Source: Chitinimonas arctica
GTDB taxonomy: Bacteria; Pseudomonadota; Gammaproteobacteria; Burkholderiales; Chitinimonadaceae
DNA length: 64,000 nucleotides
Assembly (NCBI RefSeq): GCF_007431345.1
Contig: NZ_CP041730.1
Location: 1,736,001 to 1,800,000, forward strand
Direction of reading: 5' to 3'
In this document: positions 30,419-38,579 of the stretch, piece by piece
Position numbering within the stretch: the stretch's first letter is position 1
Layout: each line of letters opens with the position of its first letter
Made by a program: the position numbers and the translations under genes
Notes under the pieces: model-generated
Database searches by the model: none
What the model saw: only the letters and a program-made list of their open reading frames with translations
Told to the model about the DNA's origin: nothing

Positions 30419-30786
30419 GGGCTTACAACCACGGCCTACCCTTTACGGGTATTGCCGGGTGATGAGCCGCAGCTTGGGAATCCGCAATATTTCAGTGCGT
30501 CCCAAGCGCTTGACACAGCAGGCTTGGCACAATCGATTAATATCACTGTGGAAGCACACTACTTTCGAATTCCACGGGAGTCGTTTTCGATATTTTGCAT
30601 ATTTTTTCAGAAGCCATTAATTGCAAGATTGCTAAACTTATCACTCCATTCTGTCAGCAAAAAGCATTCAGAAGGGTTATTCAACCGGCCGGCAAAGCCG
30701 CCCTTACCATCCCCCGTGTATTGCACCAGGAGGCTTTGTCGTCCTTAATTATTTAATATGGCCACACTGATGGCAGGAGATATATT
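30419..30786. other. Intergenic stretch right of the IS, A+T-rich toward its end
   Basis: This 368-base gap begins with the right arm of the interrupted hairpin (GGGGCTTACAACCACG) and becomes visibly A+T-rich from about 30540. TTGACA at 30509-30514 resembles a -35 box, but no matching -10 box at 16-18 bases is clear. No gene is supported. It may carry the promoter of the cysteine-peptidase-like gene. Confidence 0.4.
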
Positions 30787-31620
30787 TTGGTAGGAATTAT
30801 TGCAAATAATACGTCGCGCAATGTTTATATGGACGCACAAGGGCATGGCGCATCCCCTGCCGGGCTCACCCGGTTGAATGGAAGCAGCTATGAAGTCGAG
30901 CAATGTCGTGAGCAGGGAGAAAACTCCGCCTACTTAGGCGGTGTTAAAGGCACGGCGCGGGACTTGGCACCGAAGCAGCTTAAAAGCACGGCCGTAGACG
31001 CTACGCAATCCAGGAAATACCCTCCCATGTCGCTATGTGACACCATGTGCAAGCGGTCATGGGGGGAGAATGACCTTTTTTCCGACGACGAAATCATCGC
31101 GAAATCCGATATAATTAAGCAAGTAGTCATATCCAATGAATATCACGAGGTGCCCGTACTGTACACCGCGCATGGGAAACCGATTATCCAGCAGCAAGCG
31201 GCGCGCGGATGTACGGCTGCGGTTACAGCCATGCTTATCATGGAGCATGGAAAGGAACCAGATGTAGGCGCATTGGTAAGCAGGAATTTGGGGAACAGCG
31301 ATCTTCAAGCTTGCGATATAAAAAAAGCCGGGTTACTTCCCATTAAGAACACGGTGAAAGATTTAAAAGAGCTGAAAACCGCAATCGATGAAAACGGACC
31401 TGCAATTGTCGTGCTGCATGATAAATTAGGTGGCCATGTCGTTGTGGCTGATGATGTTTCTGCCGATCTTGCGGAAGTCAGATTGCGCGACCCCCACCAC
31501 GGATGGGAGATTACGGTCGGCGTTGATGCTTTTATAGCAGAATGGGAAATCACAAACCCAATGACGGGTGATTTCATCCTGGGGACGAGCAAAGAAATCA
31601 TGCAAGTTCAAGCTGCGTAA
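30787..31620 (+). CDS. C39-like cysteine peptidase-domain protein, possible effector
   Basis: A 277-residue soluble protein. Its second half fits a papain-like C39-type fold: QQQAARGCTAAVTAML carries the cysteine, KLGGHVVVADDV the histidine and VRLRDPHHGWEITV the aspartate. The first ~125 residues are polar, with no signal peptide, and resemble nothing I know. I chose TTG 30787 because AGGAG lies seven bases before it; ATG 30832 has no such site. Codon use is more A+T-rich than that of neighbours, and an IS lies just upstream, so it was probably acquired by transfer. A secreted effector, peptide toxin or processing enzyme are all possible. No secretion signal proves which. Confidence 0.72.
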   Translation: MVGIIANNTSRNVYMDAQGHGASPAGLTRLNGSSYEVEQCREQGENSAYLGGVKGTARDLAPKQLKSTAVDATQSRKYPPMSLCDTMCKRSWGENDLFSDDEIIAKSDIIKQVVISNEYHEVPVLYTAHGKPIIQQQAARGCTAAVTAMLIMEHGKEPDVGALVSRNLGNSDLQACDIKKAGLLPIKNTVKDLKELKTAIDENGPAIVVLHDKLGGHVVVADDVSADLAEVRLRDPHHGWEITVGVDAFIAEWEITNPMTGDFILGTSKEIMQVQAA

Positions 31621-31887
31621 TACTCCCTATAGTTGATTTTCACGCCTCGCTGCGGGCCCTTTCGGCCCGCACGGGGGTGGCGAATGACTTAAAGCCGCCA
31701 GCCTCGCTCGTGGCAGATCGTGATTCGCTACCCATCGAGCGGCAGCTGGATCTGCGTGGAAAAACACGCCGATTTGAGACAAAGCCGACTATTTACCTCG
31801 CCGTGCGTAACACACTCCCCTACCATGCGCGACGGTCGCTCGAGCGGCCCTCGATAAAAAAGCACTATCAATCCAGGGAAGTTTGTA

Positions 31888-32883
31888 ATGCAAACACAAT
31901 TGGTCTATCCGAAGGAAAAGACGCTTTTCGCCATCCTGGCGACGCTGGCGGCGATATTCTGGCTGTTGATCATCCTAGGCACGCTGGGCATGGCCCTGTT
32001 CTATGTGCTGATGTTCTTCGTCTTCTATCTGTTCGCCCAGTCCGGCTTTATTTCATACATCAAGGGTACTGCGGTACGTATCACGCCCGAACAACTGCCT
32101 GTGCTACATGCCCGCATTGCCGAATGCGCCGGCAAGATCGGCATGCGGACCCTGCCGGAAGCCTACCTGCTGCGCAGCGACGGCCTCTTTAATGCCTTCG
32201 CCACCAAGTTCCTCGGCCGCAACTACATTGCCCTGTATGCCGAACTGGTGGACGCCTTGCTGGACCGCCCCGATGCACTGAATTTCTATATCGGCCACGA
32301 ACTGGGCCATCTGCATCGCAAGCACCTCAGCCACGGTCCGCTACTGGCGCCGGTGGCCTGGCTGCCGCTGATCGGACCAGCCTACTCCCGTGCGCGCGAG
32401 TACACCTGCGACCGCTATGGCCTGCGCTGCTGCCCCAATCCAAGCGACGCCGCCCATGCCGTGGCGGTACTGGCCGCCGGCGGCAAGCACGCCAAGGTGA
32501 TGGACCATGATGCCTATGTGGGACAAACCATTGAGACCAGCGGCTTCTGGATGTCCTTCCACGAATTGGTGGGCGACTATCCCTGGCTGGTGAAACGCCT
32601 GCACGCGGTACGTGAGCTGGGAGCCGGCCGCGAGCCCGTCATGCCGGGCCGCAATCCGATTGCCGGCCTGTTTGCCTTGTTCGTACCGCGTAGCGGCATG
32701 CCTTCCGGCGGCGGCGGCATCATTGTGATCGTTGCCATGGTGGGCATCCTGGCCGCCATCGCGATCCCGCAGTACCAGATCTATACCCAAAAGGCGAAAC
32801 AAGCCGCCGAGGCGGCCGCCATGATGGAACAGATGCGTGAGGCGAAACCGGCCGAGGGCGAACCGGAGGCCTCGACGGACTAA
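31888..32883 (+). CDS. M48-family membrane metallopeptidase with pilin-like C-terminal helix
   Basis: A 331-residue protein. Two N-terminal membrane helices (TLFAILATLAAIFWLLIIL and ALFYVLMFFVFYLFAQ) precede the zinc site HELGHLHRKH (HExxH) and the third-ligand glutamate in SRAREYTCDRYGL, as in HtpX-like proteases. After a linker at PSGGGG, the end holds IIVIVAMVGILAAIAIPQYQ, which has the sequence of a type IV pilin alpha1 helix but lacks the prepilin cleavage motif and E5. Length without this tail is normal for the family. The tail may be a third membrane helix or an assembly-contact piece. GGGAAG stands nine bases before ATG 31888. Confidence 0.88.
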   Translation: MQTQLVYPKEKTLFAILATLAAIFWLLIILGTLGMALFYVLMFFVFYLFAQSGFISYIKGTAVRITPEQLPVLHARIAECAGKIGMRTLPEAYLLRSDGLFNAFATKFLGRNYIALYAELVDALLDRPDALNFYIGHELGHLHRKHLSHGPLLAPVAWLPLIGPAYSRAREYTCDRYGLRCCPNPSDAAHAVAVLAAGGKHAKVMDHDAYVGQTIETSGFWMSFHELVGDYPWLVKRLHAVRELGAGREPVMPGRNPIAGLFALFVPRSGMPSGGGGIIVIVAMVGILAAIAIPQYQIYTQKAKQAAEAAAMMEQMREAKPAEGEPEASTD

Positions 32884-32890
32884 GGCTGGC

Positions 32891-32918
32891 GGGAGGGGTG
32901 CAAAGCCCCTCCCCCGCT
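32891..32918 (+). terminator. Terminator between the M48 peptidase and cysA
   Basis: GGGAGGGG (32891-32898) pairs with CCCCTCCC (32906-32913) around TGCAAAG, followed by a short T-run at 32917-32921. It lies between convergent genes and could end transcripts from the plus strand. Confidence 0.65.
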
Positions 32919-32935
32919 TTTCCCGACACAGCGTT

Positions 32936-33976
32936 TCAGATCGAGTAATCCTCGGCGAACACCCTGGCGCTGCGCGGCCGGATATAGACCCGCTCGCCGG
33001 CCTGGTAGCGCTGGCCGGCGAAGGCCTCGCGGCTCAGCTCCGCCTCGACCGGATCGCCATTTTCCAGGCTCAGTTCCAAGCGGACGATGGAGCCGATGGC
33101 ACGGACATGGTCCACCTTGGCGGGCAGCGACTGGCCCACCGCTTCGCGGCTCAGTTCGATATCATGCGGCCGAACGTAGGCAATGGCGCCGTCGCCTTGC
33201 GGGCCTTGATGCCCCACATCGGCAAAGCCGGCATGCACGCGGCTGTGGAAGAGATTCACGTCGCCGAGGAACTGATAGACAAACGGGGTGGCCGGCGTGT
33301 CGTACACCTCTTCCGGCGTACCGACCTGTTCGATCCTGCCCTTGTTCATCACCACCACCCGATCGGCCACTTCCAGGGCTTCTTCCTGGTCATGGGTCAC
33401 GAATACCGAAGTGACATGCACTTCCTCGTGCAGCCGTTTCAACCAGCGGCGCAATTCCTTGCGTACCTTGGTATCCAGTGCGCCGAACGGTTCGTCCAGC
33501 AACAGCACCTTGGGCTCGACCGCCAAGGCCCGGGCCAGGGCGATGCGCTGGCGCTGGCCGCCCGATAGCTGGGCCGGATAGCGGTCGGCCAGCCAGTCCA
33601 ACTGCACCAGGTTCAATAGATCGTGCACCCGGCGCTTGATCTCGCTGTCCGACGGCCGGGTCTGCTTGGGCCTGACCCGCAAGCCGAAGGCGACATTCTC
33701 GAATACCGTCATATGCCGAAACAAGGCGTAGTGCTGAAAGACGAAGCCGACCTGCCGCTCGCGCACATGCTTGTCGGTGGTATCTTCGCCATGAAACAGG
33801 ATCTGGCCGGAATCCGGCGTTTCCAAGCCGGCAATGATGCGCAGCAGGGTGGTCTTGCCGCAGCCGGACGGCCCCAGCAAGGCCAGCAGTTCGCCGGTTT
33901 CGACCTTGAGATCGACGTTGCCCAGGGCGGTGAAGCTACCGAACTGCTTGGCGATGGATTGGATTTCGATGCTCAT
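32936..33976 (-). CDS. cysA: Sulfate/thiosulfate ABC importer ATP-binding protein CysA
   Basis: A 346-residue ATPase with Walker A GPSGCGKTTLLR, signature LSGGQRQRIALARAL, Walker B VLLLDEPFGALD and switch histidine VFVTHDQEEALEVADRVV. The last ~110 residues form a TOBE-type regulatory domain (AIAYVRPHDIELSREAVGQ). It follows cysW by 12 bases on the minus strand and ends the sbp-cysT-cysW-cysA set. It energises sulfate and thiosulfate uptake. Length is normal and all motifs look functional. Confidence 0.96.
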   Translation of the reverse strand: MSIEIQSIAKQFGSFTALGNVDLKVETGELLALLGPSGCGKTTLLRIIAGLETPDSGQILFHGEDTTDKHVRERQVGFVFQHYALFRHMTVFENVAFGLRVRPKQTRPSDSEIKRRVHDLLNLVQLDWLADRYPAQLSGGQRQRIALARALAVEPKVLLLDEPFGALDTKVRKELRRWLKRLHEEVHVTSVFVTHDQEEALEVADRVVVMNKGRIEQVGTPEEVYDTPATPFVYQFLGDVNLFHSRVHAGFADVGHQGPQGDGAIAYVRPHDIELSREAVGQSLPAKVDHVRAIGSIVRLELSLENGDPVEAELSREAFAGQRYQAGERVYIRPRSARVFAEDYSI

Positions 33977-33988
33977 GATGGCTCGCTT

Positions 33989-34864
33989 TCACTCGTCGTA
34001 GGCGGCACGGGCATCCGCCGCGCGCTGCCGTTCGGTCTGCCATTCCACCCAGGTCTTGGCCACCAGGGTGACCAGGGCCAGCAAGGCCAGAATGGAGGCA
34101 CAGGCAAACGCCGCTACAAAGTTGTACTCGTTGTACAGAATCTCTACATGCAGGGGGATGGTATTGGTCATGCCGCGGATATGGCCCGATACCACGCTCA
34201 CCGCACCGAACTCGCCCATGGCCCGGGCATTGCACAGGATCACCCCGTACAGCAGGCCCCATTTGATATTGGGCAAGGTAATGCGCCGGAAAGTGGTCCA
34301 GCCGCTGGCGCCCAGCACCATGGCAGCCTGTTCTTCCTCGGTGCCCTGCGCTTCCATCAAGGGAATCAGTTCGCGGGCGACAAAGGGGAAGGTCACGAAG
34401 ATGGTGGCCAGGACGATGCCGGGCACGGCGAAGATGATCTTGATGTCATGTTCCTGCAGCCATGGCCCCAGCCACCCCTGTGCGCCAAAGATCAGCACAT
34501 AGACCAGCCCCGCCACCACCGGCGAAACGGAGAACGGCAGGTCGATCAGGGTGATCAACAGGCTTTTGCCCTTGAAATCGAACTTGGCGATGGCCCAGGC
34601 GGCCGCCACGCCGAATACCAGATTGAAGGGGACGGAAATCGCCGTGGCGATCAGTGTCAGCTGGACCGCCGCCAGCGCATCTGGCTCGCGCAGGGCTTCC
34701 CAATAAAGATCCCAGCCCTTGCGCAGCGCTTCGGCGAATACCGACACCAGCGGCAGCACCAGGAACAGGCCGAGAAAGGCCAGCGCCGCGCCGACCAGGG
34801 TCCAGCGGACCCAGGCTTGTTCGGTGGTGGCGACGGAACGCGTGGCGGTATTGAGTTGATGCAT
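33989..34864 (-). CDS. cysW: Sulfate ABC importer permease CysW
   Basis: A 291-residue membrane protein with about six helices (WTLVGAALAFLGLFLVLPLV, LTLIATAISVPFNLVFGVAA, LLITLIDLPFSVSPVVAGL, IIFAVPGIVLATIFVTFPFV, and a terminal pair near FVAAFACASILALLALVTLV). The EAA loop is present, AAMVLGASGWTTFRRITLPN. I chose ATG 34864 (MHQLNTATRS), with AAGGG just upstream; an earlier start would add a tail not seen in the family. It pairs with CysT to form the channel. Confidence 0.94.
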   Translation of the reverse strand: MHQLNTATRSVATTEQAWVRWTLVGAALAFLGLFLVLPLVSVFAEALRKGWDLYWEALREPDALAAVQLTLIATAISVPFNLVFGVAAAWAIAKFDFKGKSLLITLIDLPFSVSPVVAGLVYVLIFGAQGWLGPWLQEHDIKIIFAVPGIVLATIFVTFPFVARELIPLMEAQGTEEEQAAMVLGASGWTTFRRITLPNIKWGLLYGVILCNARAMGEFGAVSVVSGHIRGMTNTIPLHVEILYNEYNFVAAFACASILALLALVTLVAKTWVEWQTERQRAADARAAYDE

Positions 34865-34914
34865 GGCCCTTACCCTGTAATACCGGGCGGCGGCCCGGTC
34901 GAGATAGCTGGTTG

Positions 34915-35748
34915 TTACTTGCGCATGCCGTGGCGCTTGGCATGCCACCACTGCAGCAGGTTGATCAGCAGGATCAACGTGAAGGACAGGCCCAGCATGA
35001 CGGTGGCGATGGCGGTCGCGCCCACGTAGTCATACTGTTCCAGCTTGCCGATGATCAGTAGCGGGGTAATTTCGGATTCGAACGGGATATTGCCGGCGAT
35101 AAAGATCACGGAGCCGTACTCGCCGATGGCGCGGGCGAACGCCAGGGTAAAGCCGGTCAACAGGGCCGGCATGGCGGCCGGGAAGATGATCTTGCAGAAC
35201 GTCTGCCAGCGGTTGGCGCCCAGGCAGGCGGCCGCCTCTTCCAGTTCCGGCTCCAGGTCCTGCAACACCGGCTGTACGGTGCGCACGACAAAGGGCAGGC
35301 CGATAAAGGTCAGCGCCAGCACGATGCCCAGCGGCTTGAAGGCGACTTCGATGCCGAAGGGCGCGAGTAGCGAGCCTATCCAGCCATTGGGTGCGTACAG
35401 ATTGGTCAGGGCGATGCCGGCCACCGCGGTAGGCAGGGCAAAGGGCAGATCCACCAGGGCGTCGACCAGGCGCTTGCCGGGAAAGCGGTAGCGCACCAGC
35501 ACCCAGGCCACCAGCAGGCCGGCGAACAGATTGATCAGCGCGGCCAGCAGGCTGGCGCCAAAGGTAAGTTTATAAGCGGCCAGAACCCGCGGCGTCGTCA
35601 CCACCGCCCAGAATTCGGCCAGGCTCAGGCTGCTGGTCTTGATGATCAGCGCCGACAGCGGCAGCAGGACGATCAGGCTGAGATAGACGATGGTGTAGCC
35701 GAAGGCGAGGCCAAAACCGGGAAGAACGCTGGCTTGTTTTAGACGCAT
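34915..35748 (-). CDS. cysT: Sulfate ABC importer permease CysT (CysU)
   Basis: A 277-residue membrane protein with helices at GFGLAFGYTIVYLSLIVLLP, FGASLLAALINLFAGLLVAW, IVLALTFIGLPFVVRTVQP and ATVMLGLSFTLILLINLLQ, and the EAA loop AAACLGANRWQTFCKIIFP. LVDLPFALPTAVAGIALTNL is typical of CysT. It lies between the binding-protein gene and cysW in the usual order. It forms half of the membrane channel for sulfate. Confidence 0.95.
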   Translation of the reverse strand: MRLKQASVLPGFGLAFGYTIVYLSLIVLLPLSALIIKTSSLSLAEFWAVVTTPRVLAAYKLTFGASLLAALINLFAGLLVAWVLVRYRFPGKRLVDALVDLPFALPTAVAGIALTNLYAPNGWIGSLLAPFGIEVAFKPLGIVLALTFIGLPFVVRTVQPVLQDLEPELEEAAACLGANRWQTFCKIIFPAAMPALLTGFTLAFARAIGEYGSVIFIAGNIPFESEITPLLIIGKLEQYDYVGATAIATVMLGLSFTLILLINLLQWWHAKRHGMRK

Positions 35749-35827
35749 GAGGGCGCTTGGCTTGAACTTGTCGATGAATGCCCGGCGACGGCCGCCTGGG
35801 CGCCCGCCGCCTCATGGCGTGGTCTTG

Positions 35828-36829
35828 TCATTTACGGCTATAGATCTGATCGAAGCTGCCGCCATCGTCGAAGTGGGTCTTTTGCGCCCGGCGCCAACCG
35901 CCGAATACCTCGTCCACGGTGAACAGCGCGACGGGTGGGAACTGGCTGGCGTACTTCTTCAAGATGGCAGGATCCTGCGGGCGCAGATAGTTCTGCGCGG
36001 CAATCTCTTGCGCGGCCGGCGTCCACAGGAATCGCAGGTAGGCTTCCGCCACCTTGCGGCTACCCTTGCGCTCGACCACCTTGTCCACCACGGTGACCGG
36101 CGGTTCCGCCCGTACCGATAGTGAAGGGTAGACCACTTCAAAGCCGCCGCGGCCAAACTCGCGGGCGATCATTTCGGCCTCGTTCTCGAAGGTCAGCAAG
36201 ACATCGCCGATATTGCGCTGCATGAAGGTGGTGGTGGCCGCACGGCCGCCCGCGTCCAATATTGGAACATTGGCCAGCATCTTGCCGACGAATTCGCGCG
36301 CTTTCTGCTCGTTGCCGCCCGGTTGCTTGAGGGCATAGCCCCAGGCTGCCAGATAACTGTAGCGGCCGTTGCCGGTCACCTTGGGATTGGCCATGATCAC
36401 TTGCACGCCCGGCTTGACCAGGTCGCCCCAGTCGCGGATCGCCTTGGGATTGCCCTTACGTACGATCAGCACTTGCAGGCTGGTGAAGGGCAAGCTGTTG
36501 TTAGGGAGGCGGCTGGCCCAGTTTTCGGGAATCAACTTGGCTTTGTCGTGGAGCGCATCGATGTCCGGCGGCATATTCATGGTGATGACATCCGCCTCCA
36601 GGCCGTCGATCACCGCCCTGGCCTGCTTGCCCGAGCCGCCGTGCGACTGCTGGATCTGTACCGCTTCACCGGTCTTGGCCTGGTAGTCACGCTGGAAGGC
36701 CGGGTTTAGATCCTTATAGAAGTCACGCATCACGTCATAGGAGACATTCAGCAATGTCGGCGCGGCCATCGCGGCAGCGGACAAGCTGCCGGCCAGTGCG
36801 GCGGCGATCAGACGGGTAAGCTTCGGCAT
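35828..36829 (-). CDS. sbp: Periplasmic sulfate-binding protein (first copy)
   Basis: A 333-residue exported protein. The signal peptide MPKLTRLIAAALAGSLSAAA ends near AMAA, and the sulfate pocket motif QQSHGGSGKQARAVIDGLEA is intact. I chose ATG 36829 because AGG lies nine bases before it and the signal peptide then begins properly. It leads sbp-cysT-cysW-cysA and delivers sulfate to the importer. A second sbp-like gene lies at 43351. The start faces a 311-base divergent promoter region shared with cystathionine beta-synthase. Confidence 0.95.
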   Translation of the reverse strand: MPKLTRLIAAALAGSLSAAAMAAPTLLNVSYDVMRDFYKDLNPAFQRDYQAKTGEAVQIQQSHGGSGKQARAVIDGLEADVITMNMPPDIDALHDKAKLIPENWASRLPNNSLPFTSLQVLIVRKGNPKAIRDWGDLVKPGVQVIMANPKVTGNGRYSYLAAWGYALKQPGGNEQKAREFVGKMLANVPILDAGGRAATTTFMQRNIGDVLLTFENEAEMIAREFGRGGFEVVYPSLSVRAEPPVTVVDKVVERKGSRKVAEAYLRFLWTPAAQEIAAQNYLRPQDPAILKKYASQFPPVALFTVDEVFGGWRRAQKTHFDDGGSFDQIYSRK

Positions 36830-37140
36830 GGGATGAACCTGGAGAGTGACTAGCGATGCCGAGGATAGCAAGTCACCTTTATTCCCATAAATAATGGTTT
36901 ATTTGTGTCAAATAACTAAAATCCGAAGCTCGCCCGACGAAACCGGCGAAGGCGCTGAAAACGCTGCCACCGGTGCCGATAGTGATGCGTTCAGCTAGCC
37001 AAGGGACGACTCTTAATTCCAATTAAGAATAAAAATGTAATTTTTAAGAACTTTAAGTTACTTAACCGGGGCGTTAACATCCGCCCGATTGCACGCCTAC
37101 CGATTCGATCGGTGCGTGTCACTTTCCCCATGAGGTATTC
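36830..37140. promoter_or_regulatory. Divergent control region between sbp and cystathionine beta-synthase
   Basis: This 311-base gap holds promoters for both directions and is A+T-rich next to GC-rich genes. TCTTAATT-CC-AATTAAGA (37011-37028) is an inverted repeat with eight-base arms, about 110 bases before the plus-strand ATG. On the sbp side, ATAAATAATGGTTTAT near 36885-36900 has five-base inverted arms. CysB/Cbl-type LysR regulators are the expected controllers of such genes, but their sites are degenerate and I cannot assign them. Confidence 0.6.
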
Positions 37141-38508
37141 ATGTCGTTTGACCCGCTTCTCGGCCTGATCGGCCAGACCCCGCTGGTAAAGCTGACCAAG
37201 CTTGATACCGGCCCGTGTGAACTGTTCGTCAAGATGGAAAGCCACAACCCGGGTGGCTCCATCAAGGATCGTATCGCCTTGACCATGATCGAGGCCGCCG
37301 AACGCGATGGCAGCCTCAAGCCCGGCGGCATCATCGTCGAAGCCACCGCCGGCAATACCGGCCTGGGTCTGGCCCTGGTGGCCGTACGCAAGGGCTACAA
37401 GCTGAAACTGGTGGTGCCGGACAAGATGAGCCTGGAGAAGATCTTCCATCTCAAGGCACTGGGCGCCGAAGTCCTGATCACCCGCTCCGACGTGGCCAAG
37501 GGGCATCCGCTCTACTATCAGGACTACGCCCGCCGCATTGCGGAAGAAACGCCTGGCGCCTTCTATATCGACCAGTTCAACAATGAAGCCAACCCTGCCG
37601 CCCACGAGCACGGTACCGGCCCGGAAATCTGGCAGCAGACCGGCCACGATGTCGATGCGGTGGTGGTCGGCGTCGGCTCCAGCGGCACCCTCACCGGCCT
37701 GAGCCGCTTCTTCAAGCGGGCGGACCCGGCGGTGGAATTCGTGCTGGCGGATCCGGTGGGCTCCATCCTGGCCGATTACGTCGAAACCGGCAGCTATGGC
37801 GAAGCCGGCAGCTGGCGGGTGGAAGGCATAGGCGAGGACTTCGTGCCCTCCATCGCCGATTTCAGTTCGGTACGCCAGGCCTTCCGTATCTCCGATGCGG
37901 AAAGTATCGATGTCGCCCGCCAGTTGCTGGACATGGAAGGCATTCTGGCCGGCTCGTCCACGGGCACGCTGGTCGCCGCCGCCCTGCGCTATTGCCGGGC
38001 GCAGACCACGCCGAAGCGGGTGGTGACCTTTATCTGCGACAGCGGCAATAAATACCTGTCCAAGCAATACAACGACGGCTGGCTGATCGACCAAGGCCTG
38101 AAAAGCCTGCCGCGCCAAGGCAACCTCACCGACCTGATCACCCGCCGCCACGACCTCGGCGCCACCATCACCTGCCGCCCCGATGAAACGCTGGCCGATA
38201 CCTATGCCCGCATGCGTCGCCACGACGTCTCGCAGTTGCCGGTGTTGGAAGGCGATAGCGAAGTGGTTGGCCTGATCGACGAGTGGGATCTCTTGCTGGC
38301 CGTGCACGACGAGCCGGAGAACTTCCGCCTGCCGGTGCGCAAGGCCATGAGCACCGTGCTGGAAACCCTGTCGCCGGCCGATTCGACCGAGAAACTGCTG
38401 CGTGTCTTCAACGATGGCCACGTCGCCATTGTGGTGGAGCATGGCCGCTTCCTTGGCTTGATCACCCAGTCGGACCTGATCAACCACTGGCGCCAGCGTA
38501 TCCGCTGA
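37141..38508 (+). CDS. cbs: Cystathionine beta-synthase
   Basis: A 455-residue PLP enzyme. NPGGSIKDRIALTMIEAA carries the Schiff-base lysine, ATAGNTGLGLALVAVRKGYK the phosphate-contact loop, and VVVGVGSSGTLTGLSRFF the glycine-rich loop. Residues ~335-455 form a pair of CBS domains (YARMRRHDVSQLPVLEGDSE, FNDGHVAIVVEHGRFLGLIT), so regulation by an adenosyl ligand is possible. It joins homocysteine and serine to cystathionine. With the gamma-lyase-like gene 71 bases downstream it forms the reverse transsulfuration route, facing the sulfate uptake operon. Confidence 0.93.
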   Translation: MSFDPLLGLIGQTPLVKLTKLDTGPCELFVKMESHNPGGSIKDRIALTMIEAAERDGSLKPGGIIVEATAGNTGLGLALVAVRKGYKLKLVVPDKMSLEKIFHLKALGAEVLITRSDVAKGHPLYYQDYARRIAEETPGAFYIDQFNNEANPAAHEHGTGPEIWQQTGHDVDAVVVGVGSSGTLTGLSRFFKRADPAVEFVLADPVGSILADYVETGSYGEAGSWRVEGIGEDFVPSIADFSSVRQAFRISDAESIDVARQLLDMEGILAGSSTGTLVAAALRYCRAQTTPKRVVTFICDSGNKYLSKQYNDGWLIDQGLKSLPRQGNLTDLITRRHDLGATITCRPDETLADTYARMRRHDVSQLPVLEGDSEVVGLIDEWDLLLAVHDEPENFRLPVRKAMSTVLETLSPADSTEKLLRVFNDGHVAIVVEHGRFLGLITQSDLINHWRQRIR

Positions 38509-38579
38509 TCGCGGCGGGTAGGGGTTAGCCCCCTACCCTGGCCTGGACGCCCGTCCCGTCTTCCCCATTAGGAAAACCC

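Noticed and set aside
29232..30440. AGGCCGTG and CACGGCCT as terminal repeats of the IS
   Set aside because: The left copy lies inside the transposase gene. The pair at 29083 and 30414 is longer, outward and flanked by a target duplication.
30505..30550. Sigma-54 site TTGGCACAATCG ahead of the cysteine-peptidase-like gene
   Set aside because: TGGCAC is present but no TTGC-type element follows at the right distance.
36991..38487. A 498-codon frame on the minus strand
   Set aside because: It is antisense to cystathionine beta-synthase and has no known motif.
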